A stretch of DNA of 64,000 nucleotides, from the NCBI GenBank assembly GCA_963971225.1, contig OZ020269.1, forward strand, positions 19,652,921 to 19,716,920, read 5' to 3'. Source of the stretch: Melieria omissa (taxonomy: Eukaryota; Arthropoda; Insecta; Diptera; Ulidiidae). The position numbers and the translations under genes are program-made. Of this stretch, positions 33,334-46,904 are shown one piece after another. Numbering within the stretch: the first letter of the stretch is position 1; each line of letters begins with the position of its first letter. The notes under the pieces are model-generated. The model did no database searches and was not told the origin of the DNA. It saw only the letters and a program-made list of their open reading frames with translations.

Positions 33334-34648
33334 CCAGGTATACACTGCAGAGTATAACTATAGACGCAACCCCCACCGAAGTTTCTTTTGCAGAAATATC
33401 GCGGTTCTTTGCGTAAATCCCTCCAGTAAGAATTAAATCCATCTTGATCCATCAACGTTAAACTTCTTTTCATCGGAGAATACTATCTGCAAGAAACATT
33501 CATGCTTCAGAAAATTAAGGAAGCATAATTAGGGACTTGGAAAACTGTCTTACCTTTTTCTAATCCGTACTCATATTGTTTCGAGCGAATTGCAACCGGG
33601 ATTCCTTATGGCGTGTCAATAATCGGGGAATATTTTTCAATTTTGGCCGGGAAATGTTCGGAGACTCCCTTAACAACTTGTTCACTGTCCCTTATTACCC
33701 TGAGACACATTAACTCCACAATCTTTTCCATTATGCTCAGCTGTTCTCAAAGAGTTACTAGCCGCAGTGCAGGTGCATTGTCATTTCTGGCCCATTCTGG
33801 TCGTTTTTCGATCAATGCATGGTTCAAATTGATCATTTGTTGTCGGTAGCGATCAGTATTAACGGTTTCGCCAGGTTTTAACTCGTAATACACCACGCCA
33901 CTCTGGTCCCACCAAACACACAGCATTGTCTTCTTGCCGAATCGATCTGGTTTGGCAGTCGATGTTGAAGGTTGTCCCGAATTAACCGATGATTTTTTCC
34001 GTTAAGGATTCTTAAAATAGATCCATTGTTCATCACCAGTAACAATTCGATGCAAAATTGATTTTCTTTCGTGTCTTTGAAGCAAAATTTCACAAGTGTT
34101 TTTTTCGGTTTTCCATCTGCCTTTCCCATTTCCCACACTTTTGGATCTTTCCCATAGCTTTTAAAAAAACAGAAATTGTTCCTTGCGCAACATTTAACAC
34201 TTCTGCCAATTGCTTTTGACTCAAAGTGTCATCTTTATCCAATATCGTTTGCAATTCGGCGTCTTCAAACTTTTTTGGTGGTCTTCCACGTTCTTCATTT
34301 CTCACATCAAAATCATTATTTCTGAACCGTTGAAACCATCTTTTGCATGTTGCTCTTGATAGAGCATGATAACCATATGCCCCGACAAGCATTCGATGCA
34401 ACTCTGCAGCACTTTTTTGAAAACAAAAAATTAATGCTTTCCGCAAATCAACACTATCTGGTACAAAATTCGACATTTTTAACACGATGAAAAAATATAA
34501 TGTTGTTTGTTCAATGACTTTATGTATACTAAATATGCTTGACAACAACAAAAGCAGCAACAAAGCAAAAAAAATAAGGCTCGTTCACAACAAATATTCC
34601 CTATCGAAACATTTGTATCTTGAGGCTCACTTCATACTGATATACTGG
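33334..34648 (-). mobile_element. Chimeric mariner/Tc3-like remnant
   Basis: It is flanked by TA with weak inverted tips (CCAGGTATA / CCAGTATAT). On the minus strand the right two thirds encode a mariner transposase: an N-terminal region starting MSNFVPDSVDLRKALIFCFQ (ATG near 34475), then fragments up to RPEWARNDNAPA with the second catalytic aspartate. From about 33,760 leftward the sequence changes to Tc3-like transposase fragments, LLTRHKESRLQFARNNMS and then IVFSDEKKFNVDG, in broken frames. The mariner C-terminus with the third aspartate is absent. Two different IS630/Tc1/mariner families therefore meet inside one TA-bounded unit. Confidence 0.6.
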
Positions 34649-34649
34649 T

Positions 34650-35560
34650 AATAATTCATAACTAAGAAACTAAAAGTTACAAATTTCTCAAAAAAAATTA
34701 TAAAATAATGAGAAAAATAATGAATAAAAAATTATTAAAAATCTATAATTGTAGTTAAAAAATTGCAAAATTTAAGTAATTAAAATATAATAATCAGTAA
34801 CTAAGAAACTATAAAAAACAATTTTCAAATAATCAATAGTTATAGAAAAATACAAAAATAGTGGCAGTCTGTAATAAAAATTAAAATTAATAAATAATAA
34901 TAAAATAAAAGTGCTTCATTTATAATATGACAAATAAAAATTAATATTTAAAAATTATACAAAGAAAACTAAAGTAATTAAGTATACTAATGAATTAAAA
35001 GAAAAGAAATAATAAAAAATTTAAAAATAAGTAATAAAATTAAAAAAAATTAAAATGTTCAAACATCTTGAAACAAGTGCAGCAATAAAAATAATAATAA
35101 TAATAATGAAAATATAAACACTTCTGATAAGCCAATAATTAAGAAACTAAAAATAATAATTTTAAAATAATCAATAGTTATGAAAAAATAGAAAAATAAA
35201 AGGGAAAGTAAGGCGACCGCCTGTAACTAAAAAACATTGAAATCTTCAGAGTAAATAAATATGTAGAAACCATTGTGAAATTATACAAGTAAATCAGGTA
35301 AAATGAAGTTTAAAAATTTATTTGTCATTTACCTCATTTTGTCTTGTTTTTTATCTATGAAGAATTATTAAGCCAATAATAAATAAAAATATTCTTGGTA
35401 ATTATGATAATCTTAAATACTAAATTATAAAGACCTAAAATAATAACTTAAATACAGTAACTTAAATAAAATAAGCAATTTGAAACAGTTTACTATTCTT
35501 CATTTTATTCTATCTTCTCTCGCTGTAAAGTTTCATTTACTCATTAGTAAATGGAAACAA
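34650..35560. repeat. AT-rich degenerate repeats, right block
   Basis: More than 900 bp of very AT-rich DNA with repeated AACTAAGAAACTA, AATTTTCAAATAATCAATAGTT and GCAGTCTGTAA / CGACCGCCTGTAA motifs. No coding region is visible. The rest up to 36,248 holds the 3' flank of the LysM gene. The short frame at 35875-36060 shows no family resemblance. Confidence 0.5.
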
Positions 35561-36248
35561 ATTTAGTAAAAAAAACTAACAAATCTTAACGGCCATCAAC
35601 TCACCTACACACATTTACATCTTAAACGTATACTACAACTTAAAGGGAAATATTAAGTCAATAAAAAAAATTAGAGAAAACGTTTTAACATTAATATTCT
35701 CTTTTCTTACTCACAAACATGATAAACAACTTTGTGTATATTTTTCACTATATGTAAAAATGTTTGATTTTTTATTCTCTATATAGCTAAACTGTTTCAA
35801 AAACAGATTTGGAAGAGTTGCACTTAAGCTTAATACAATCTTTTTCTTTACGTTTTTAATTAAAATTTTTCAAAATGTGTTTACAAACAATTATTGTAAA
35901 TGTGGTCAGTATCAGCCGGAGTGAGCACAAACACGATAGCTGCACAGAGCTGCAAGTAGTCCATCAACCATTCATTATTTCATTCGATTCCAATTGTAAA
36001 ATAAATTCTCTAGCAGGATTACCCGATTACATTGCCGCCGTGCGTATAAAAGGCACTTGACACTGATGTTGACTCGTAGCAGCTTTGTGCAGCTCCAACA
36101 CGCATTGACCACTGCCTCAGCACCGCCGCGCACAACTAACGCCAACTGCTGGAAATGTGCGGTTTACCTTCTTATAATTAAAAAGAAGCGGTGAAAATAG
36201 ATCGACTAATATCAGAGAGGAGAGAAGGCCGGCTACGGGTGCTAGTCG

Positions 36249-39090
<2,842 letters not shown>

Positions 39091-39698
39091 TTCGCGTGCT
39101 GAGATCACTTTCAACGACTTGGAAGGTCAGCTTGCCTGCTTGCTTGCTCGGTCACTGATTGCGTTTTGCTGGATCACTGAAATTAGCAAGAAATGTGTTA
39201 ACAATTTGTTAGCAATAAGGCGGACACACTTCTGCACTCACCGTGTTTTGGAGCTGCTGCTGCTCTTCGTTTCGGTTGTGTTATGTTTGTGCGAGGAACG
39301 AAATTTACTGCACTTCCGCTGCATTCACAACAATTTTGAATTAATTTAAGTGTAAATTAATACGGACAGGGCCCAACTAAACAAAAAATCCCCAACGAGT
39401 GACGACGTATTGGACAACAAGACAAATCACACGAAAGAAAGTGTCAAAATTTGAGCTCCGTTCGTTTTCGCTATGCTGCCAAATGCAAGCAAAGTGTCGC
39501 AATCCACCGTCTCTTTCTGGCGTTTAGCATTCGAACAGCTGTTTTTATATCAACAAACAAGGAAAGAACTGAAGAAATTGTTTGTGTTAAGTGCTGTGAA
39601 AGAGGAATAAAATTGAACCGCCAATTGAGCAAATAATTTTCCATGCTAATAGCAATAAATGAAAGTGAAGTGGAGGAGACGCAAATTTCTGTGGCAGC
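39091..39698. promoter_or_regulatory. Divergent promoter region between the LysM gene and RBM48
   Basis: The 608 bp between the two start codons must hold both 5' untranslated regions and both promoters. The exact start sites cannot be read. No TATA box stands out on either strand. Confidence 0.45.
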
Positions 39699-40349
39699 AT
39701 GTCTGAGGCAGAGCGCAGCCAATTTAACAAAACACTGGAGCACCACAAACGCCAGGAATATTGTAGGACGCGCTTGGAGTACCGTAACGGCCGACAGCCC
39801 AAAGCGGTGAAGGTAGAGCCGATGGCTATATATATGATCAGAAATTATACTCTATTTTGCATTTGTCCTGATAATTTCTAGGCATACACAGTGGCCAATG
39901 AGTCGCAGCATCTGCTGATTTTCGGTGTACCTAAGATTAATCTGAAGCTGGAACTGAAACGAAGTTTCCAACGCACCGGCAAGCTGCAATTAATTAACTG
40001 CGTTACTGAAGAGCTGTCAAAGAAAAGTTGAAAATACCTCAAAACGATCTTTAAGTTCGTGATACTACTTTAATTTTCAGTGGAGCTGGAGGCTTTCACC
40101 GACGTTTTTCACCTCAAATACTTCGGAATTGAGGCTGCACGTCGAGCCAAACGATATTTGGATGCGCAACAGTTCTACGGAGGCATACTGCACGTTTCCT
40201 ATGCGCCCGAATATGAAACGCTGGCCGAGCTACGCTGCAAGTTGCAGCAACGAAGACATGAAGTGGAACAGCGCCTGCGGGCGAACGCCCGGAAACAGCA
40301 CTTAATGCAGCCGGCAATCGCTCCGCCGTCCAACACTCAAATGGAATAA
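39699..40349 (+). CDS. Rbm48: RNA-binding protein 48 (RRM protein of the minor spliceosome)
   Basis: Three exons, 39699-39812, 39882-40026 and 40081-40349, join in frame to give 175 residues. The N-terminus EHHKRQEYCRTRLEYRNGRQ followed by AVKAYTVANESQHLLIFGVP and later ELEAFTDVFHLKYFGIEAARRAKR is the RRM region characteristic of RBM48. Vertebrate RBM48 is about twice as long because of a C-terminal extension; the short fly form ends in a Gln/Arg-rich helix. In vertebrates RBM48 works with ARMC7 in U12-type splicing. The donor of exon 2 is AAAA|GTTGAA, weak but the only one that keeps frame. The gene converges on rho-7, with only 199 bp between their stop codons. Confidence 0.85.
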
Positions 40350-40548
40350 CATTATGAAAAACTTGTTTAACGTTTATTTATTCTCTTGTAAACATGGTCA
40401 ATTTAAAATATACTATAGAGAGTGCATAAAAATATGTCAACCACTTAAAGTACAAACGAAAATCGTCATCGACTATGCATTTACATATTTACGCCTCACA
40501 TAGCTAGGAATTTAAAACAAAATAAGACCAAATATAAACAATTTGAAG
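40350..40548. terminator. Shared 3' region of Rbm48 and rho-7
   Basis: On the minus strand, overlapping AATAAA signals at 40373-40382 could end rho-7 transcripts. They lie within 35 bp of the Rbm48 stop codon, so the two 3' untranslated regions almost certainly overlap. No perfect AATAAA is seen on the plus strand here. Confidence 0.5.
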
Positions 40549-41981
40549 CTATTTCGTTTTCCGGAAGTCATGATACATGGTCAAGAAAGGTATTCGCTTT
40601 TGCCACATTTCAACGCCAAAATACGCCCAGAAGCTGCAAATGAATGAATATGAAAACTAACTACAATCCAACCAATCTCTATTGCAGTTTAATATCTTAC
40701 ATTCCGAATAGTGCTCCGCCCAAATGCGCCGCATGGTCGAAGAACTTCCAGCCCATAATGCAGCCCGCCAAGTCAAAGCCCATTATCACCTTAATTGCCT
40801 TGATTAAAAGAGAACAAAGTTCAATTGCTTCTGAAAATTACTGTTTCGTTGCACTTACAGAGCCCGCAGAAAACGTCAGCATGGGTAAAAACAGAATATT
40901 CAGCTGTGTGTCCGGGTACTTGGCGCAGACGTATGCCAGTATCGCCATAATGGCGCCCGACTGAAACCAAAAAACAAAAACCTCAGCATTAGGCAAAACC
41001 TTTTCTGACACTCACACTCCCACTCGCTTACCGCGCCAATCGAGAGTCCCGTTTGCGACGTCGCCACCTTGTAGAGAACACTTGTCAGGCTGGCTAGCAC
41101 GCCACCACTCAGGTACACACCCAGAAACTGCTCCTTTCCCAGCGACAGCACCGCCGCATTTGTGAAACTGTGCAGCACATACATGTTGGCAAATATGTGA
41201 AACATGGAGTAGTGACTGAAGGTGGACAGGAACATCGGCCAGCAGATAGCACCTGAAATAAATAGTAGAGTCAACGCGCATTCACACTACCTACAAGCCG
41301 CCTTACGTCCTGCCGGATTCGAGCAGAAGTACGTCATCATTGTGGGTCGCAAGCGCGGCACCCGCCACATCGCGAAAACAATCAGATTGAGCGCACACAG
41401 TGGCACAAACACCCTCTCGCCCGGTGCGAGCTGGTCCCAGTGCCGCAGTATTTCCCGCTTGTACTTCGCCCAAACACTCGACTCGTTCTGCACCACCTGC
41501 TGCCGGCGCAGCCACGGAAATTTACTCTGTCGCGCCTTCTCCAGTAGCATTTGCCTGGTGTTCTCGTATTCCAGTACAGCGGCACCCATAAAGCTTCCGA
41601 TACTGAACTACGAGGCCGGACGAGAAAACGACATCAATTAGCGTGTGATGGTTAAAATGGTCTACATGTGTCGAAGAACATACTGCGCCAGCGAACACCA
41701 GCGCCTTAACAATGTTTCCTGGTGGCACTGAGCCGCCGAAGACTAATGGCTCAAACGGCGGTGTTGTCTGTATGCTGTTGGAGCGCGGAGGCCGTTGGTG
41801 CTGTGCACTGGTGCGGAATGCACGTAGCCACACATGTCGCTGCGGTCGCCAGGCATTCACCGAATTGAAACTGGATTCACTGCAAGTGGACGTTGGTGTC
41901 AGTGCGGTCAATGTGCAGCAGACGCTTTACTCACGTTATATTTCTGTGCCAACTGCGACAGAATACTCGCTGCAAGAGCAT
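40549..41981 (-). CDS. rho-7: Mitochondrial rhomboid protease rho-7 (PARL)
   Basis: Seven exons on the minus strand (41935-41981, 41684-41879, 41307-41607, 41032-41252, 40859-40960, 40701-40798, 40549-40633) total 1,050 bp, giving 349 residues, the usual length. PARL-type rhomboids cleave PINK1 and other proteins within the inner mitochondrial membrane. The 47-bp first exon encodes [16 protein letters not shown], a basic amphipathic import signal, and exon 2 continues it with [12 protein letters not shown]. The catalytic serine is Ser256 in GASGA, and its codon is the first of exon 5. The catalytic histidine is His314 in HAAHLGG. The spacing of 58 residues equals that of human PARL. TM1 contains [18 protein letters not shown]. 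The open frame alone seems to begin at 41911 without an ATG; the small upstream exon solves this. Confidence 0.93.
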
Positions 41982-42421
41982 CTCAACTTGAAACAATTTT
42001 CCCTTTTCTTACTCAATATATAAATTTTGTTGAATTTCAGAGTGTCCGATTCGTGTAGAGTTTCATCATTTTCTACTTGACTGGCAGAACGCCACAAACA
42101 GCTGATAAGTAATTCACAAATTGAAAGCCAATTCGTTTGAGTTCCAAAGTGCAAACGTAATGGAATTCGGAATTGAATGATTTTCGAAAAACAAAGTTGA
42201 ACTAAGAAACTCCAAAAAATTGCTCTTTGACATTATTTTTATTTCTTTAAATTTGCAACAAAAACTTCAAGTGCTTTCAAGCGGAATAAGATCAGAAATC
42301 AAATTGGAAAAACTAAGAATTACACTGGATCTACATGATGGAAATTAATAAGTTTCTATTTATTTATAATGTTTTTATTAATTTTTTTATTTATTTATTT
42401 TCTTTACTCAAGTTTTCTTAA
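41982..42421. other. Upstream flank of rho-7, no other gene seen
   Basis: This holds the promoter and 5' untranslated region of rho-7 (transcribed leftward), followed by AT-rich DNA up to the TTAA at 42418-42421 where the transposon cluster starts. No motif stands out. Confidence 0.35.
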
Positions 42422-42476
42422 CACTAGAATGCCCAAGGTAGTCATTTTGACTACATTGAGCTCTTTTATTGCATCG

Positions 42477-43804
42477 GGCTTAAGTGCAGAATAGCGTACC
42501 CTCGTGAAAAAAATTAATAAGTATGCTTATACAAAGAAGTTTCGCTCCTGAGTCTAACAAACTAAAAATTTTACCTGGGAAACGCCTACAATAGGCGTGG
42601 CACGGGGTCAAAGTTCAAAACTTTTATCAAAATAACTCATTCAATTTTCAATCGATTTATATGATATGGGTATCAAACGAAAGGTCTTTTTCATACCTTT
42701 ATTTTGGTGTACCACATTATATAGTTTTTATGTACGAGTAAAAAATTATAAGCAAACAATTATTTTTTTTTATAAAATTTATAAACCCCGATTTTTTTTC
42801 TCCAAAAAAACCAAAATAAAGATATAATAAATTTGTTACCATATATTCTTTACGGAATTCCCTTTACAATGAAATATAGAACATTTGAACTTTTTTTGTT
42901 TTTGTTTTTATATTTAAATTTGTATTGAGTTAAAAGAATCTGCCTGCACGGGGATTCTACGGTTTCCGCCATTTGATGATGTTTTTAGATAGATTGGCCG
43001 AAAATAAATCGAAAATGATGAATAAAAATTTTCGATATCTCGCTTCGTTTTCGAGATATCGAAGTTCAAAGTTTTTATATTTCCATATTGTGCACACCTG
43101 ACTGTTGCCTGATGTGGTGGTGACTCCCATGAGGGTTATTTTTCAAGCGCCCGGCCGAAGGCCGGCCACCTGGGAAAAACTTATTGCCAAAAATACTATG
43201 GCTTGGAACTATGGATTTGAACAAAAAATACTGTGCACACCTGACTGTTGCCTGATGTGGTGGTGACTCCCATGAGGGTTATTTTTCAAGCGCCCGGCCG
43301 AAGGCCGGCCACACATAAGGTACTTGAATGCAGAAATTCTTTGTTTAGGCGCGATATTTAATTAAAACACGCATTGAAACTCGCACAAAACTGTATGTTT
43401 TTATATTTCATTGAAAAGAGAATTCCACAGGCTATAATATAGTGTAAATTTTTTTGTATCTTAATAACGAGGTTTTTCGAGAAAAAAATTGGGTTTTGTA
43501 AATTTTATAAAAAAAAAATAATTTTTTGCTTATAATTTTTTACTCGTACATATAAAGTATATAATGTGGTACACCAAAATAAAGGTATGAAAAAGACCTT
43601 ACGTTTGATACCCATATCATATAAATCGATTGAAAATTGAATGAGTTATTTTAATGAAAGTTTTGAACTTTGACCCCGTGCCACGCCTTTGGTAGGCGTT
43701 TCCCAGGCAAAATTTTTAGTTTGTTACATTCACAAAACCAAGCTCTATACAGCCAAATTTTTTATTTATTTTTTCACGAGGGTACGCTATTCTGCACTTG
43801 TTCC
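42477..43804. mobile_element. Foldback-like element A with arms of about 350 bp
   Basis: A perfect 8-bp duplication, TTGCATCG (42469-42476 and 43805-43812), marks the insertion into the outer piggyBac-like element. The arms, 42484-42840 and 43435-43798, are long inverted copies of each other, starting AAGTGCAGAATAGCGTACCC. The centre holds a fragment of element B (from 42949, GGGGATTCTACGGTTTCC) with two tandem GC-hairpin units. Long arms plus a repeat-filled centre and an 8-bp duplication resemble Foldback/Galileo-type elements. There is no coding capacity. Confidence 0.7.
43090..43312. repeat. Two tandem 143-bp units with GC-rich hairpin
   Basis: Each unit contains CACACCTGACTGTTGCCTGA, CATGAGGGTTATTTTTCAAG and the hairpin CCCGGCCGAAGGCCGGCC. 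The hairpin starts are at about 43147 and 43290. The same unit, reversed, is present three times at 45427-45790. Confidence 0.8.
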
Positions 43805-45180
43805 TTGCATCGCTTTCTAAAAAAAATATCTTACGTGACTTTTACCAAGTTTTAAAGATAAGTGGAATAAATTATGAAAAATATTGTAAACAAATTTTTT
43901 ACCCAATGCCCAATGGCAATATACCTATGTATATAAAAGTTTCAACAAATCTTACTGATATATAGACAAATATGCATCTTCAATTGCAAAATATTAAAAT
44001 TTGAAATAATTGCAAACAATTAAAAAAATATCACAGTAGGTTGTGACAATTCCCAAGTTTTTCAATCCAAAATTCACTCACAAAATGCATTCACAAATTC
44101 AAAATTTCATTCCATTTTATCCCATTGATGTGTAAAGTACGCCATTATATTTAAATGAATTTTCTTTGTAAACCATGAAAAAAATAAAAATGAAGTATGT
44201 ACTTATATTAATTTAACTCTTTCCGACATGAAAATAAACCCTTTCTGTATGAATTGTATGGGCTGTACTCCAATATATTGGACATTGTTACTTTCAGTCA
44301 GGGTTATTCTCATGTGCATTTATTCATATTTGCTACTTAAAAACTAATGAAATGAAAAAAGTCAGTAAGCTATATTGTAGCAAAGAAAATAAACATACAC
44401 TTCATATTCTTTGATTGTAGTCAAAATGACTACATATGGGCATTGTAGGTAGCTCAGATTGTCGGGCGTTCTAGTGTTAAGTAATGGCATCTGTGAAAGT
44501 AAGAGTTATTAAAAAGGCCACGTATTAAAAATTAGAGTAAAGTATTAAAAAATTAGAAACAAAAACAGGAGTACAAAATTATGCCATATGTCGGCTTTTA
44601 TGCCAATAACTACAACATAACAATGAAAATTTATCGCAAATCTTTGAAGAATATGAATTTTTGGCCGATTTCACCACCAACTAAAAAACTAAAACCTTGG
44701 TGTCATGAAAGACTATTTTGGGAAACCTATAGCAAAGAAAAGTTGCTGTATCATAAAAGTATCATAAACTTTGACTGTCAATAGTGTAATACACCTTGAA
44801 TAGTGTCTGACCGAATATTTGGTTTCGGTTCGGCCCAAATCGGTGGTTTCAATTTCGGCCAAACCAAAACTTTTTAGAATATTTTTTACATTTTATTGTG
44901 TAGGGAGTGAACAGCTCGAGCAGATATATAGTGAAAGGATGAGAAGGAGAATTTAGATGCCACCAATGTAAATGAACGTCTTTTTTTTAATATAATATTA
45001 AATTATTTAACTTTGAATATTAGCGAGTAAGATACGAAAGGTGATTTTTTTATGTTTATGTTTTTAAAAAATTAATTGTTGTTATTAATAAGTATTTATT
45101 TATTCATGCTATGTTTATTCTCTATTTACTTAAAGTACAATTTTTTTGTTGAAAAATTGTGATTTTGATGCTTGATTTGG

Positions 45181-46057
45181 CACGTCTACGGTTTCCGTGG
45201 CGCCGCGATTTGATAATGGTTTTAGATAAATTGGCCGAAAATAAATCGAAAATGTAAAATAAAATTTTTTGATATCTCCCTTCGTTTTCGAGATATCGAA
45301 GTTCAAAGTGAAATTCACAACGATTATGAGTTCGATGTATATAACTGTAAATTTACTGTTATATGCAATCTTACCAGATCAGCGCTTTTTTTCGCAATCC
45401 CAGAGATGCATACAGTTTTCCCGAGTGGCCGGCCTTCGGCCGGGCGCTAAAAATAACCCTCCACATAAGCCACCACATCAGGCAACAGTCAGGTGTGAAC
45501 AGTATTTTTTGTTCAAATCCATAGTTCCAAGCCATAGTTTTTTAGCAATAAGTTTTTCCAGGTGGCCGGCCTTCGGCCGGGCGCTAAAAAAATAACCCTC
45601 ATGGGAGTCACCACCACATCAGGCAACAGTCAGGTGTGCACAGTATTTTTTGTTGAAATCCATAGTTCCAAGCCATAGTTTTTTTAGCAATAAGTTTTTC
45701 CAGGTGGCCGGCCTTCGGCCGGGCGCTAAAAAAATAACCCTCATGGGAGTCACCACCACATCAGCCAACAGTCAGGTGTGCACAGTATTTTTTGTTCAAA
45801 TCCTTTCATAGCAAAGGATCGTTCTTAAGCAAAATCTTCATAATTCTGTGATTTCGTCGCATAACATTGCATATAACGGTAAATCTACAGTTATTTACAT
45901 TGAATTCATATTCGTTGTGAATTTCACTTTGAACCTCGATATCTCGAAAACGACGCGAGATATCCAAAAATTTTATTTCACATTTTCGATTTATTTTCGG
46001 CCAATTTATCTAAAACCATCATCAAATCGCGGCGCCACGGAAACCGTAGAATCCCCC
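45181..46057. mobile_element. Foldback-like element B with GC-hairpin tandem core
   Basis: A perfect 10-base match, CTTGATTTGG, flanks it (45171-45180 and 46058-46067), consistent with a 9-10-bp target duplication. The arms begin TCTACGGTTTCCGTGGCGCC at both ends and run about 200 bp inward, including GATATCTC...CGAGATATCG and TGAAATTCACAACGA. The core (45420-45800) is three tandem units of 137-142 bp. No coding capacity. It sits within the hAT element at 44801-46168. Confidence 0.75.
45427..45800. repeat. Three tandem 137-142-bp units with GC-rich hairpin
   Basis: The hairpin GGCCGGCCTTCGGCCGGGCG starts at 45427, 45564 and 45706. Each unit also carries ACCACATCAGGCAACAGTCA and CCATAGTTCCAAGCCATAG. 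The units are nearly identical, and the middle one and last one most so. Confidence 0.85.
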
Positions 46058-46176
46058 TTGATTTGGTGACTTCTATTTCAACTAGAAAGTTTTGGTTTCG
46101 GCCGAATATAAAAAAACCGAATGTTGTTTTCAGTTTCGGCCCAAAAAAGTGGTTTCGGTCGGACACTAACCATGAA

Positions 46177-46904
46177 TAACAAGTGGCCGAGAGGAGGTGA
46201 TGGTTTTATACTCCCATCAGTTCATTTCACACATTTCCACCACATTTCTTTTCAAAACCAATAACGAATTTAACAACACTAACTGCTAGACTGGACATTT
46301 TTCAACACTGCTCAAGCAGCTGTCATAATAGTTTGGTCAACACGTCTCGCCGAATTTGCATTTTCTGCTAAATATGCTAAAGATTGCAAGTGCTTATAAA
46401 CAAAAAGTACTAAACAGTGACAGTGCAAGTACCTAAAAGCGAAAACACAGTAACGAAAAAAATCTACGAAAGTTTAGTCTGCGTTGGCCCAAACGCTGGC
46501 ACGCAATAACCACAAAATGTGAGGGGTAGTGTTTCGATTCCGACCAGTGAAACCAACTACCAACGCTGGTGAGACGGCTCTCTCTGTCTCGCCTTCATGT
46601 TGTTGGCAACGGGTGGGCGCTCAACAGCCATGTTATTTTAACATAATACAGTGGGCAACAACAAAAGTTATGCGCGCCAAAAATCGGTGTTCTTAATGCA
46701 TTGCTGTAGCTGCGCGCGCCAAAAGCAGGAGTCATCAGCCAGAGTTAAAAAGGCCACCACCAGCATTTGCCACTTCAATTCATTTCTAGACGTTAAAGTG
46801 GCCGTTTGTTTGCTAGCTGTTGCTGGAGAATTTGACTGTCAATAGTGAAAATTTGTGTTAATTGACCATTATAAAAAGAAAGTATATATTTGACGCTACC
46901 AAGA
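46177..46904. promoter_or_regulatory. Upstream region of RnrS
   Basis: This contains the promoter and 5' untranslated region of RnrS. A pyrimidine-rich GGCTCTCTCTGTCTCGCC run near 46575 could bind a GAGA-type factor. No TATA box or E2F site is clear enough to name. The small frame at 46651-46845 lacks any family resemblance. Confidence 0.35.

Larger units (their letters stand above)
42422..44476. mobile_element. piggyBac-like element (outer), TTAA-flanked, 2,055 bp
   Basis: The ends are at TTAA (42418-42421 and 44477-44480) with inverted tips CACTAGAATGCCC / CACTAGAACGCCC. Both ends carry GTAGTCATTTTGACTAC-type palindromes a short way inside. TTAA targeting suggests the piggyBac group. No transposase is visible. 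It has been split by the foldback-like element at 42477-43804, so without that insert the original element was about 0.7 kb. Confidence 0.7.
44801..46168. mobile_element. hAT-type non-autonomous element, 1,368 bp
   Basis: Inverted ends TAGTGTCTGACCGAA at the left and TAGTGTCCGACCGAAACC (reversed) at the right, with subterminal TTCGG-rich repeats. The flanking 8-mers ACCTTGAA (44793-44800) and ACCATGAA (46169-46176) match at 7 of 8 positions, as expected for an aged hAT target duplication. There is no transposase. The centre is occupied by foldback-like element B. Confidence 0.75.
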
